Assembly: GCF_032062135.1 (NCBI RefSeq)
Contig: NC_092860.1
Location: 62,175,270 to 62,239,269, forward strand
Source: Pyxicephalus adspersus
Lineage: Eukaryota > Chordata > Amphibia > Anura > Pyxicephalidae
Direction of reading: 5' to 3'
DNA length: 64,000 nt
Below, piece after piece: positions 44,036 through 54,845 of this stretch; position 1 is the first letter of the stretch; each line of letters starts with the position of its first letter. The translations under genes were made by a program, and so were the position numbers. Under the pieces are notes generated by a model. The model worked only from the letters and a program-made list of their open reading frames with translations, was not told the origin of the DNA and made no database searches.

Positions 44036-44784
44036 CTAAGCCACAGTACTAGCCAACTGGGCTGTTATAAAACTCTATTGATCTCTTGCTGGGTGGCTTT
44101 GGCCTGCTGGTGCGCTTGCTGCAGGGTTGCATTATTTTGTATCAAGGCCTTTAGTACTTCTGCCATATTGTCAATTTTTTTGTGCATTATTTCTTTAATT
44201 TATTTCTCTAAATTATTTTGAACACGTTGACAAACAGTTCAGCATAAGTGGACTTACTGGACAGCCAGTATCCACAGATAGAGTTTTTGTGCCCATGTCC
44301 GAAACACAAAATGTGAGGGATTAGCATTAAATGGCAGGCTGGCAGTGAAGCAACCCCTCAGATTCGCTTTAGGGCCCTTGCCTGTATTTATTAAGCAAAA
44401 CAGCAAAAAGAACACAACCTTCCCTTGCAGGGGTTGGTGTCATCAACAAAGACAGTCCATACCAAAATTGTACAGCCTTCTGGCCTAAATATAATCTTGT
44501 CTGGTCTCATCAAATACATCTTTGTTTAGGAAAAACACAGACTGACTCAGTCATAACATATAGCCACTGCTGCTTAGCACTAAGGGTTCTAAAAATACAC
44601 CTTTGGGAAAAAGGAAATTATGGGACCTGGAATTGGGATGCCTCCCCAACCTGCTCTTGTGGACTCCCCAGCCCCAGACAACCATTTTACACAACCAGCA
44701 GAGAAAATCTAGAGGTTCTACCTGTTTTTAGGTTTACTGATATGGAATCATGGATATCATGGTCCCACATATTGACTGTGATGC

Positions 44785-45600
44785 TTGAAAGTTTGGGAAC
44801 CCTTTAAAATGTTCTAATTTTTATGTGAATAAGACCTTAAAACATCATCTGATTTTTAAACAACTTCCAAAGAGGATGTAGAAAACCTAGTTAACAAATA
44901 GCACAAAAAATATACTTGGTGGTATATTCATTAAAAAAAAAAATATTCAATAACACATTATGTGTGACAAAAGTACGTGTATCATGCTCTCAGTATTAGG
45001 TATGACCCCCTTTTGCATAAATAACTGCAACTAAATGTTTGTGGTAACTGTTGGTCAGTTCTGCACATCCACATTTAACCCATCCCTCCCTGCAGAACAG
45101 CTTCAGCTCTTGAAATTTGGTTGATTGATTTCACAGATAGGATAAGGTTCTTATGCTGGAATTCATTGCTTTTTCTTCTATTTTGGGGGTAGAGCAGAAG
45201 CTTTTTCCTTGTTACACTGCTATACACACCATTGCTGTTTAGTGTTTTCCTGATGGTGGACTCATGAATACACAATGTGCAATGACAATGCCAGTTGTTT
45301 ACACTGGGTCCTTTTGCAACTTTTTTGCACTTTTACACACTTTGCAGTTGGAGTAAACTTTGATGGTCCACCACTTCTGAGTCTTAATTTTTCTCTGTTT
45401 ATACATATTCTGTCTGCCTGTGGATTGTTGGAGATTGTAAGCTTTTTCAGCTTTATTTTCATCAACAACTCTTCTTTTAAGGTCCTCAGACACCTTTGTT
45501 TCAACCATGATACACATACACAAATGTGTTGTATGTGTGGTAAGACTGTGCTGAATCCTCATTCTTCAGATAAAACATAGTTTTACCATGGCTTTAAGGA
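44785..45600 (-). pseudogene. Tc1-like transposon with N-terminal transposase remnant
   Basis: Minus-strand helix-turn-helix region: VETKVSEDLKRRVVDENKAE (45299-45562), then GGPSKFTPTAKCVKVQKS (about 45310-45400) and, after a break, HESTIRKTLNSNGVYSSVTR and KKLLLYPQN (45075-45275). The 44785-45010 part is terminal or untranslated, beginning GAAAGTTTGGGAACCC. The whole catalytic domain is absent. Confidence 0.75.
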
Positions 45601-46486
45601 GCCATCTTTAAAAATGCAATATATTACATTTTTGTTCTTGCATCTGGATACATATCCCCCTAATATTATTAGAAAAAGTTAAGGTTGTACACATCAGCTC
45701 AGTAGAATATTAGTCAGTTTTACTGAGTAAACATGAAAGAGCAAGAGTTACTTGCAAATTCACAAGAGTAATAAACACAAAATATGTAGATTTGTGTAAA
45801 ACCTACATAGGCAATACAAGTCTAAGGCAGCCCTAATAATAGACAATAAAGTGACAATAACTAGACAATACCATACCCTAAAAAATGCAGCTAGTTCAAA
45901 AGTGAGGGAGAACCCAAATGGTGTAGTGAACTGAACGATCCGATCTTCTATGAGAAAAGGCAGATCAGTTCGCAAGAAGAATTCATATTTGATGACCTCC
46001 AGCCCCCCCCCAACCCCTCATCATGGCCAATAATTACTTACAAATAGAATTTATATTCACAGAATTTTTGTATTGGTAAAACATTTCTGTATAAGGTCAA
46101 TGTTGTTATTATTGGTATTTCCTGGAAGAACCTTGGGTTGTAATTTGCTTACCTGCCTATAGGAGTTAAATAACAATTCTGTTAGAAAACATAAAAGCAT
46201 GAACTCCAAAAGTGAACATCACTAATTCACTTTCTTTTGGTCTGGTAAATATACCATTAACATGTTTGTTTGTTTTATTAGAGTGAAACCATTTCATTTT
46301 AAGTTTACATTTTAGGCTCTGTTTATAAAACAGGGAATCAGACATTCCCTCATACATTTCCTTGTGGGAATTTTCCAAGTCCATGTAGCAGTAATTGATT
46401 CCCGTTGGATAATGTTTGTGGAAATGCCAGATTCCCCTTTTCGAAATAGAGCTCTTTATGTCAAATTATAAATTATTATCACTTAC

Positions 46487-46578
46487 TTGATGTTGTCTAG
46501 GCAGCCTGTGTCAGGTTTCAGTATAGCAGTATGGTGAAACATTTTAAAAAGAGCAATCCCAAGAAATATTACGTTCAG
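46487..46578 (-). CDS. adgrl3: adgrl3 (latrophilin-3) exon: end of TM5 and third intracellular loop
   Basis: A 92-nt exon: 30 codons plus two bases of a split Lys codon. It encodes LNVIFLGIALFKMFHHTAIL and then KPDTGCLDNI, the cytoplasmic end of TM5 and the loop that contacts G proteins. On the minus strand the acceptor is CCCTTTTTTTCAG and the donor ATCAA followed by GTAAGT. Joined to the 36985-37153 exon it reads through in frame into TM6. It is too short to appear as a long reading frame and is recognised by family knowledge. The upstream exon with the rest of TM5 was not found. Confidence 0.93.
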
Positions 46579-47699
46579 CTGAAAAAAAGGGAAAATGTAC
46601 ATAACTGTATTTACCCATGTTGTCATAAAAATTCATGTTTGTTCAAGTCAGAAGCAAACTTCAGCCACATAGTTATACAAAACAAAAAACAAAATTGGTC
46701 ATAAACAATAATGGTCCTTCTCCATTTTTTACATGATTGAAATGCAGTCAGTGCTTCCTAACAGAAGAAGTAGAGAATGTAACCTTGGTTAAAACCATTC
46801 TAAAATGAAGACAGCTTGAAAAACTACAAACCTTCTTCTCCTTAAGGTCAAAATGTCTGGGTTTGTGTAGTGTTATTACCCTCAATGTATAGAAAATACA
46901 TCGTGCTATATAATCTTTCTCCTTTTAAGTTGTGTAATTCTTCCTTTTGCATTACAGAATACTTGGAACAACAAGAATAAGGGAAAACAGCCACAGCCAG
47001 AAATAGTGGATATCTTTACAATGAGTAGGAGGGATAAAAGAAGTCAAGGTAATGGGTTCCCCTTTAGAAAATTTGTTTTTTGGTTTTAAATATATATACA
47101 GATAGCCTACGCTCCAAAGAATATTTTTAGAAAGTCGTGGAAATATTTTATACACGCCTAGTGTTTATATTTTTTATTGGTTGAGTCTCACCCATAAATT
47201 TCATGCATGTGTCAAAATTTTTTAGCATTGAATCATGACAATATAATTTGATTGATAAACCATATTGAGTATAACCATATAATTACCTTTAATATTTTAC
47301 CTAAAATTTCATCAAAATTGTATAAAAAACATGCATCCTATGTTGTCCATAGACATCTTGCAGTGCTGGTCCTTTTTTCTCAGTTAACTAGAGCTAGAAT
47401 ATCTAAAGTGCATGGCAGCATAAATACTATTGTGAGTTGCTGCTCACTTTAACATTGTGTATATATACTGTAAATAAGTAATGACAGGGACCAAACTACA
47501 AGTGTCCTAACTTTATTTTTAACCTTGTTTGAGCGAGAGATGTAAAAGTAAATGATTAACCTTATATTATAATATACATTTTTCTGATATTCTGGAAATG
47601 TGATTTTTTGGCTACTCCAAATATTTCAAATATGTTTTGTAGAGTCCAATACCACATGTTATGTCTAAATAGCTTGTGATGCAGTCCAGCCATACCAGG
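46579..47699. other. adgrl3 intron continuation, nothing recognised
   Basis: AT-rich sequence upstream of the TM5 exon. No motif or repeat family was identified. Confidence 0.5.
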
Positions 47700-48238
47700 G
47701 CCTAAAGAGGACCTACACTCAAAGTTTTTACTTTACATAAAAACGGTAGACAATCCTTTTATATAAAGTAAAAATCAGATTTTTTTTTTTAAAAAAGGGT
47801 GCAGCATGGCCCCTTTCAGTCTTGTGCAAGACTGAATGGGAGTGCAGATCTTCCCGGGATGCATGATGTAGATATCTTGGGAGGCTCTGCACTCCCATTC
47901 AGTCCTGATCTTCCTTCTGCCCATGCCCGAACTTCTGCCTATGCCCGGACATGCACAGAAGGGACATTTTCCTCACTAAGGGGAAAGAGGTGCCGATCTC
48001 ACACATTTTTTCCACTTTATAGAGCACTACGTCACCCGATTTCGCACCTGCGTGGTGCGAGATTGTTAGACGTAGCAAGGAGACCAAAGAAGAAGATGAA
48101 AGAAGGTGGTGCCCATCAACGAAAAAGAATTCCAGGACAGCGTGGGATCAGATCGAGGAAAGGTCCAGCACCATCAAGGGATCTGCAGGATTTAAGGTAA
48201 GTGAGATTTTTCTTTCAGTTTAGTTCCGCTTTAAACTT
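47700..48238. mobile_element. MITE with imperfect terminal repeats
   Basis: Left end CCTAAAGAGGACCTACACTCAAAG; the right end, reverse-complemented, is TTTAAAGCGGAACTAAACTGAAAG. The interior has an inverted pair (GACTGAATGGGAGTGCAGA near 47830 and TCTGCACTCCCATTCAGTC near 47885). The frame through 47799-48200 has no family match. Confidence 0.65.
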
Positions 48239-48596
48239 TAGGTACAGTCATGTTGAACTCTGGTCACGTGCTCAAATCTCAAGTGCCAAAAGTTAAGTGT
48301 TTTGGGAAGTAATCCAGGGTATTGAACCAGGAATTGGAAAATAATTGGAACCACCACTTCTATTCAAACAATTATACACCTGGAACTTAAACTTACTAGT
48401 ACATATATACTTGTATACATATATGCATACAGTACAACACCAAACTACAGTTGTCGTTCACATTGACTTCTGTTTGCCACTTATGTCTGTTTTACTCCTC
48501 TGTTCTTATTCCTTCTCTTCCTCCCCAACCTAGTTACTCTGTGTCTTCCTTCCTGCTTTCTCTGTCTTTTCTGCTGCACCCATTTTTCTACTGTGG

Positions 48597-48632
48597 CTTG
48601 CTGGTGACATCTCACCCAACCCTGGTCCTCCC
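48597..48632 (+). other. 2A-like peptide motif in L2 copy 2
   Basis: One frame reads LAGDISPNPGPP. 2A-like peptides have the core Asp-Val/Ile-Glu-x-Asn-Pro-Gly-Pro; here Glu is replaced by Ser. The same position in copy 3 reads LSGDISPNPGPP. Confidence 0.55.
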
Positions 48633-48636
48633 ACAG

Positions 48637-48696
48637 CAAATTTGTCCAAAAAATTGGAGATAGGGGGGCACCCTGGTCATTTTTTGGACAAATTTG
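48637..48696. repeat. perfect 17-bp inverted repeat, 26-nt loop
   Basis: CAAATTTGTCCAAAAAA at 48637-48653 is exactly mirrored by TTTTTTGGACAAATTTG at 48680-48696. Confidence 0.9.
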
Positions 48697-48981
48697 CCTT
48701 TTAGCTCTCACATACTTTTTCCCCATCACCTGCCCACCCTCCTTGGTGACTTTATTATTGCAGTGGATGATCCCAACTACAGTTTCTAAAAACTGTTCAA
48801 ACGACCCCACAAACAACACTGGACACATTAGATTTGGTATTTTCCAAACTCTGCAACCATACCCACCTTGACAATGCCCCCTTTCTGACCACAACTTCTT
48901 TACCTTCAATCTCTTCTCAGAAGAGGTCAATAGCTGAGAGATATCAGTAACCTCGGCCACAACCTATTTTCAAACTACCAT

Positions 48982-49430
48982 TTGTCCCTAACTCCCACTC
49001 TTTCTAAAATAACATCTCCATATCAAACTGCCACTCAGTTTAACCACTATGGTTTCAGTTTAACCATAAGGTTTCATGCTGTCTGTTGGCTTCTCATCAT
49101 GGAAGGTTGTCTTGGTGTCTCCTTCAATTCTGCTCTCTCCTTGAACCCACACATTCAGAATATTTCCAGGTCCTGTCACTTTCACTTTCAAAACATCTCG
49201 AAAATATGCTCCTACCTATCCCCACAGACCGCCAAACTCTTTGTTCATGCTCCTATCATCTCTCGTCTGGACTACAGTAATCCTCCTCTCTGGTATTCCG
49301 TTAACCAGAATCTCTCCTCTACAATCTATTATAAATCCTGCAGCCAGACTTATCCATCCTTCCCACCACTCCTCTTCCACTACCTCTTTGCAATTCTCTA
49401 CACTTGCTTCAATTTCACCTTAGAATAGTT
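48982..49430 (+). pseudogene. L2 reverse-transcriptase C-terminal fragment
   Basis: One frame reads LGVSFNSALSLNPHIQNISR, then SCHFHFQNISKICSYLSPQT and FVHAPIISRLDYSN. This is the conserved thumb and post-RT region of L2 elements, normally located well beyond the catalytic box. It is joined to an earlier coding piece (SLTPTLSKITSPYQTATQFN, matching 34144-34200 of copy 1), so the RT catalytic palm has been deleted. Confidence 0.85.
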
Positions 49431-49560
49431 CCATTTCCTGTGCATTGCCTTCAAATCCCTCCACAACGCTTGTCCCACCTACCTTTGTGACCTGTTAGAA
49501 AAATATATCTCCTCTAATGACCCACTATTAACTTCCTCACACATAGCCTCATCTTATGCA

Positions 49561-50020
49561 TTGTATGTATTGCTATGGCAAGAACAATGCATCCTTAATG
49601 TTTATCAAGCTTTTTAGCAAAATGTTGTTAATAATTTTAACTATATCAGTGAATAAAAGCATACTGTTTTTACAATTTTTATTTTTATTGCCTTAAAAAT
49701 CTTGTTTTTGCTTGTTTGTTCTAATAATATTATTATGATTGGAATATTTTGTAGGTGAAGAAAAATACTTTGTTTTTTTTTTTTTTTTTTTTAGTTTAGT
49801 AAGTTTTGACGTCAATTCAATTGTGACTGTCAATTCAATTGTGATTGAGTTGTAACTTAAATTTTAAGGATCTTGTCTTGTGTTTTTCTTGACATGTTTG
49901 TTTCTTCCTGTTGTTCTTTTGCTGTAGCTTTTGCTACACATATACATTAGTTGTTTTTCACAGGATCAGTTAAGTTTTTTTATATTAGACTGTCTGTATT
50001 TTGAATTTAAGAACTCCTTG
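49561..50020. other. no gene recognised; T run and short repeat
   Basis: Contains a long T tract at about 49773-49792 and a direct repeat of GTCAATTCAATTGTGA near 49811 and 49828. Confidence 0.6.
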
Positions 50021-50186
50021 GCAGGGGTGCCCACATCAAGTCAAATGATCTACCAACAATAAAAACTTGGACTTAATAACTCCTGTGTGTGGTAGAGTTT
50101 ATTTTGAAAGGCAGGGCTCTGTGATCTACTCGCATTGCTTTTGCGATCTACTTGTAGATCGCGATCCACCTGTTGGGCATCCCTGA
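50021..50186. mobile_element. short hAT-type MITE
   Basis: Ends CAGGGGTGCCCA and, reverse-complemented, CAGGGATGCCCAACAGG. The interior contains GCGATCTACTTGTAGATCGC, a perfect palindrome. CAGGGRTG ends are typical of Charlie-group hAT MITEs. Confidence 0.7.
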
Positions 50187-50879
50187 GGGATCAGCCCCAG
50201 AGTCAAAATCAACTGTGAGCTTGATGTGGGGGATTGCTTGTAGCAACAAAGGTTTGCAGAAGTTAAAACAAAAAAAAAATAATCTTAGCCTGGCTGGGCC
50301 CCTTACTACCCTTTTGGTAGATTTATCTCTGACCTATAATACAATATAAAACAAGTCCTTTTCATAAGCAAAAATCTGGTTGCTTATTCAAAAGCTTGCC
50401 ACATTTTTTTATGAGCTCCTTTCTCTTCAAGTATTGGTATTGGGAAACCACCAGCAGTCTGCTGATCCTCCTAAATCAAGCATCTGTGTTCAGTTTAGGA
50501 CCCAGACATGGACCAGGTGGTCAAGGACCCCTTCCAACTCTCACTTGGCTATCGTAAAAAACATGTCTTGTAACCCGATGCTTTTCACCTTTCTGGCTTC
50601 CTCAGGGGTGTAAAAATGTAGTCACTATTTATTTGATACTGGTTAGTTTTCTCAAAGATAAGAAATTCTTGTGGTACAATGAAGGTTTTTTTCTGGTTCA
50701 AGGATTCAGCCAAGGGCTGTCTTTTCTATCACTAGGAGGAATACCTGTCCCTGCTAAATGCTCCTACCCTTAAAGGATTCAATCCTGCAGCCTTACTAGC
50801 TACCCTGGGACTTTCTTCAATATTGATCACAACTTCAAGGAAAAAGCTTTAATTTGAACCAGAAAAAAACCTACCTTAT

Positions 50880-51480
50880 TGACCTGGGATTCAAAAAGGT
50901 GTACCCAAGGTCTCCTCCAGACCTATGGAACACTTTTTTGGATTTGCTGTGAGATCTGCTAATGTACCTTGGGGGAGAGTGACTTTCCCAATCCCTGCTG
51001 AAAATCACGTCATCTAAGTAGGCAGCAGCAAACTACTGATGTGGGGGTTAGTATCTCATCTATAAGCCGTGAAATGTAGATGGGGCCCCCTCTAAGCCAA
51101 AGGGCATTCGGGCATATTGCAACAGGTCCTGCTGAATGGAAAAGGCAGTTCTCTCTTACCTATCTCAGTGAGCTGTACTTGCCAATATCCCTTTTTTATT
51201 CAAGAGTAGTAATGTACCAAGCTGGGCCTTGCCTTTCTGTAAGTTTATCAATCAGCATGGGGAACACAACAAACTTTTAAACTGCATTTAGCTTCAAAAG
51301 TTTTTGCAGAATCACAACGACCCATTGGGCTTGGGAACCAGCACAATAGGGCTGCACTATTCACTATTCAATCACCCGAGTTCTACAATCTTCTGGACCA
51401 CCTCCACCATTGCCTGTTTACAGGCTGACCCAGGCAACTTAAAAAAACACATTTATATTTCTTAGCAGAAATTCCCTATT
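50880..51480 (-). pseudogene. Gypsy reverse-transcriptase remnant
   Basis: Minus-strand reading from 51410 down, through stops: MVEVVQKIVELG, CSPIVLVPKPNGSL, then AFSIQQDLLQYARMPFGLEG, APSTFHGL and FAAAYLDDVIFSRDWESH. The RMPFGL and YLDDVIF blocks are the diagnostic palm and catalytic motifs of Ty3/Gypsy RT. The catalytic YxDD box is intact in sequence although the frame around it is not. Confidence 0.82.
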
Positions 51481-51687
51481 CTCCTGCTTTTGGAATGCTT
51501 ACAGGGATTCAGCAATCGTTACCTCTGAGTATTAGGAAGGGGCTGGGTAATAGCTGTGAGGGCTTATCTGCCCTTCAAATGCCTAACTAAATTTATGTGA
51601 AAGATTTGTTCATTCATTTTTTTTATCAGGCTGGTAAACCTTCAATAATTGTGTATGGTCCCCGCCACTTGGCTAGGAATTTACTGT

Positions 51688-51987
51688 CTAGCATGAGGAC
51701 AAGGACAAGCACACTGTCAGCAGGGTTGAAGGTTTGAACATTTGCTGGCAATTATACCCCCGACTTTGGGCCTCCTGAGCATGTTGCATTTGTTCCTTAA
51801 CTACCAGCATAATCACCATGATCCTGTCCTGCATTAGAGAAATGTACTCTATCACACTTCTGTGGGTAGTGGCCTCTTGTTCCAATGTCTCTTTAGCATT
51901 ATCCAATAGGCCACGAGGGTGCCTACCATACACCAGCTTAAATGGTGAAAACCCTATGGAAGACTGGGGCACCCTTTTGGATTGCAA
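51688..51987 (-). pseudogene. Gypsy integrase C-terminal remnant
   Basis: A 99-codon frame: KRVPQSSIGFSPFKLVYGRH, then PRGLLDNAKETLEQEATTHR and EQMQHAQEAQSRGYN. It corresponds to the end of the integrase core and the following connector, and parallels the REVPQASTG...LLYGHHP segment of Gypsy copy 1 at 42724-42915. It is therefore a second, separate element of a related lineage. Confidence 0.82.
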
Positions 51988-52400
51988 CCATCAAGTATGG
52001 CAGGAGGCAATTCATAGTCAATTTCTCAAAGTTCAGGCTCCTGCCTGGGTACTTTATTTAAGCACAGTGAAGCCAGTAACACAATGTGAACAAAAACAAC
52101 AAATTTAGCCTGGTTGAGCCACTAAGTACCTCATTCGTAGATCCCCCTCTGACCCATAATGCAATATAAGACAAAGTAATTTTCATAGGCAAAACGCTAA
52201 TGGCTTACACTGCAGCATTTTCTCATGAGCTCATTTCCCTTCAAGTATTGGGAAGCCACTGAGCTCCCTACAGTCTGCTGGTGATCCTCTTAAATTAAGC
52301 ACCTGTGCTCTATAGCTCTAGGTGAGGACCTGGAGCTGGGTTGGGTTGCCAAAGACCCCCCCAAACTTTCTGTACAGGACCTTTAAACCCGGCTTTTCAC

Positions 52401-52667
52401 AGAAAACAACTGTCTGGCAGACTAATGCACATATTCCTTGTGCCATTTATTACCCAAAAAGCCTTAGCCTGGGTGCTACATATACCCCATCAAAGACCTT
52501 CCAACCAAGCCAAGCCAAGCCAAGCCATGGGAAACCCTGTCACAAACTGAAAATAATAATAAAAAATACAAAACAAAGCAAAAAGAAAGATCTTTTCAGA
52601 AACTGTCAAACATACATTTCATGATTTTACTGCTTCTCCCATTCCTGCTACATCCACTTCAACACTT
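52401..52667. other. no gene recognised; (CCAAG)n run
   Basis: Holds a short pentanucleotide run, four CCAAG-type units, at about 52502-52526. Confidence 0.6.
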
Positions 52668-53160
52668 ACTGTATATACCCGAGTAAAAGCCGACTCTTTC
52701 AGCACCCAAAATGTGCTGAAAAGTTCACCCTCGGCTTATACTGCAGTCATGTGCATGGGTTCCTCCCGAAAAGCACCCGATCCGGCACCCGCGTCCAGCT
52801 GTTTCAGTCCTCTGATGACAATGTTATCAGGCTGTGGCGAAAATACGCTGACTGCAAAAGCCGGAAACACAGCGGGGGTATGCCGGAACTCTGGCGCCAA
52901 ATTCAAAAGTACACAAAACATAGGAAAAACCCACTTACCTTGTTCCGTTATCGTCCCCTGGCGTCCTGCTGGTCCCTGCAGCTCCTCCGGACATCCATAC
53001 GGTCTTCTTTCTTCTGTCTTCAGCTGCCGAATGCAGAGATGATCTTCGTGCTTTCCCGAGGACATTGGTGTGGGCGGGAGGAGCTGTGGGAAATTCAAAT
53101 AATTTTGTATTGGATTCAATACAAAATAGCTGTATTGAGTCCAATACAAAGAAATCTTTG

Positions 53161-53164
53161 TATA

Positions 53165-53212
<48 letters not shown>
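53161..53212. repeat. (TA)n microsatellite
   Basis: Nearly pure alternating TA run. Confidence 0.9.
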
Positions 53213-53213
<1 letters not shown>

Positions 53214-53278
53214 CCTACATACTAAACAAACGATGTAATTATGCAGAGACCTAACCTGCGCGCGCACACCACAACCGC

Positions 53279-53441
53279 CAGAGGGATATTATTTCAGTAC
53301 AAGGTGGTGTCATTGCCAGAACTCACCACCAGATGTCCTCAGAGTACAGTGCTGGGATACACAGAGGGATATAATTTCAGTACAAGGTGGCGTCATTTGC
53401 CAGAACTCACCACCAGATGTCCTCAGAGTACAGTGCTGTAA
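53279..53441. repeat. two tandem 81-bp units
   Basis: AGAGGGATAT, then TTTCAGTACAAGGTGG, CAGAACTCACCACCAGATG and TCCTCAGAGTACAGTGCTG occur twice in a row, almost identically. Confidence 0.9.
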
Positions 53442-53784
53442 TAATATACACAATCTACCCGTTGTGTTATAGGAATACACCAGAAAACCCTGGGTTCTGA
53501 AAAGAATCGTAAATCCAAGTATGGCAATCACTTGCAATCATAGAGGGTGGGAAAGTTTTCATTTATTTAAATAAACATATTTGTATTAAAATTAACCAAT
53601 TTATTAAAAATAAAATTGAAGTTTAATTGGTATATCTTAAATGTCCAGTTTTATGAATTAGTTGTTTCCAATTTACTTCATTTTTACCCTTTGCACTCTG
53701 ATATTTATTTTTAGTTATAAGTAGCGTTGGTGTTTGAATTTGGGTCGTCCTAATGTTTGACCTGAATATGGCCGAATTCGTAAA

Positions 53785-54845
53785 CAGAAAAATAAACAGA
53801 AAAATTTCTGTATTTCTGTAAAAAAATACAGATATTTAATTCTGATACCACTTGCTATCTGTCAAAAAAGCCATAAAAATTTCTGTATTTCTGTATATTT
53901 AATTCTGATACCACTTGCTATCTGTCAAAAAAGCCATAAAAATTTCTGTATTTCTGTAAAAAAATACAGATATTTAATTCTGATACCACCTGCAATCTAT
54001 CAAAAAAACAGAAACATTTCTGTATTTCTATAAAAAAATACAGATATTTAATTCGGATACCACTTGCTATCTATCAAAATAAACAGAAAAATTTCTGTAT
54101 TTCTGTAAAAAAAATACAGATATTTAATTATGATACCACTTGCAATCTATCAAAATAAATATAAAAATTTCTGTATTTCTGTGAAAATAATACATATATT
54201 TAATTCTGATACCACTTGCAATCTATCAAAATAAACAGAAAAATCTCTGAATTTCTGTAAAAAATTACAGATATTTAATTCTGATACCCCTTGCTAGCTA
54301 TCAAAATAAACAGAAAAATTTCTGTATTTCTATAAAAAAAAATACAGATACTTAACTCTGATAACACTTGCAATCTATCAAAATAAATATAAAAATTTCT
54401 GTATTTCTGTAAAAAAAATACAGATATTTAATTCTGAAACCACTTGCAATCTATCAAAATAAACAGAAAAATTTCTGAATTTCTGTAAAAAATTACAGAT
54501 ATTTAATTCTGATACCACTTGCAATCTATCAAAATAAACTGAAAAATTTCTGTAAAAAAATACAGCTCTTTCATTCTGATCCTACTTGCTATCTATCAAA
54601 AAAGCCAAAAAAACTTATGAATTTCTGTAAAAAAAATTATTTTTGATACCATTTGCTATCTATCCAAAAGGACAGAAAATGTTTGTATTTCGCTACTAAA
54701 AATACACATTTTTAATTATGAATCACACAGCTCCATTACAAGTGATATAGGCCTCAAAGTAGATAGAGGCAGAGGAAAATTTCTGTATTTCTGTAAAAAA
54801 ATACAGATATTTAATTTTGATACCACTTGCAATCTATCAAAATGA
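53785..54845. repeat. ~75-bp satellite array inside hAT copy 3
   Basis: About a dozen units of TTTCTGTATTTCTGTAAAAA, ATACAGATATTTAATTCTGA and TACCACTTGCAATCTATCAA. Unit starts at 53980, 54054, 54130, 54205, 54281, 54357, 54434 and 54509 give spacings of 74-77; the first is 62. An isolated unit at 54780-54845 abuts the transposase. Confidence 0.93.

Larger units (their letters stand above)
42640..44200 (-). mobile_element. Gypsy (Ty3-type) retrotransposon remnant (copy 1)
   Basis: Minus-strand order is gag (43676-44035) then integrase (42724-43420), with protease, RT and RNase H missing between them, so a large internal deletion is implied. 44200-44780 may be leader or LTR (it ends near ordinary sequence), but no second LTR copy is visible. 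Confidence 0.8.
37154..46486 (-). other. adgrl3: adgrl3 intron, 9.3 kb, filled with mobile elements
   Basis: Separates the TM5/ICL3 exon from the TM6-TM7 exon; the exon ends join in frame across a split Lys codon. It hosts a minus-strand CR1, a piggyBac, a Gypsy remnant and a Tc1. An AATAAT-type microsatellite is at about 37766-37804. I recognise nothing in 37154-37740, 42291-42640 and 45600-46486. Confidence 0.85.
48245..49560 (+). mobile_element. L2-type LINE (copy 2)
   Basis: The 5' leader (GGTCACGTGCTCAAATCTCA onward) matches that of copy 3 at 61885. It contains a 2A-like motif at the start of the coding region, a hairpin at 48637-48696, endonuclease scraps (around 48760-48960) and an RT C-terminal segment. 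Confidence 0.82.
50270..52400 (-). mobile_element. Gypsy retrotransposon (copy 2) with two LTR copies
   Basis: Direct repeats at about 50270-50610 and 52095-52400 share TTAGCCTGG, then CATAATACAATATAA-like, ATGAGCTC, CTTCAAGTATTGG and AGTCTGCTG words and are read as LTRs. Between them lie minus-strand RT (50880-51480) and integrase (51688-51987) remnants. Many stops are present, and the LTR ends are not sharply defined. Confidence 0.75.

Noticed and set aside
47799..48200. 133-codon plus-strand frame
   Set aside because: It lies within a MITE with inverted internal repeats, and there is no family similarity.
53785..54845. CRISPR-like array
   Set aside because: The units are tandem satellites without unique spacers, in a vertebrate genome.
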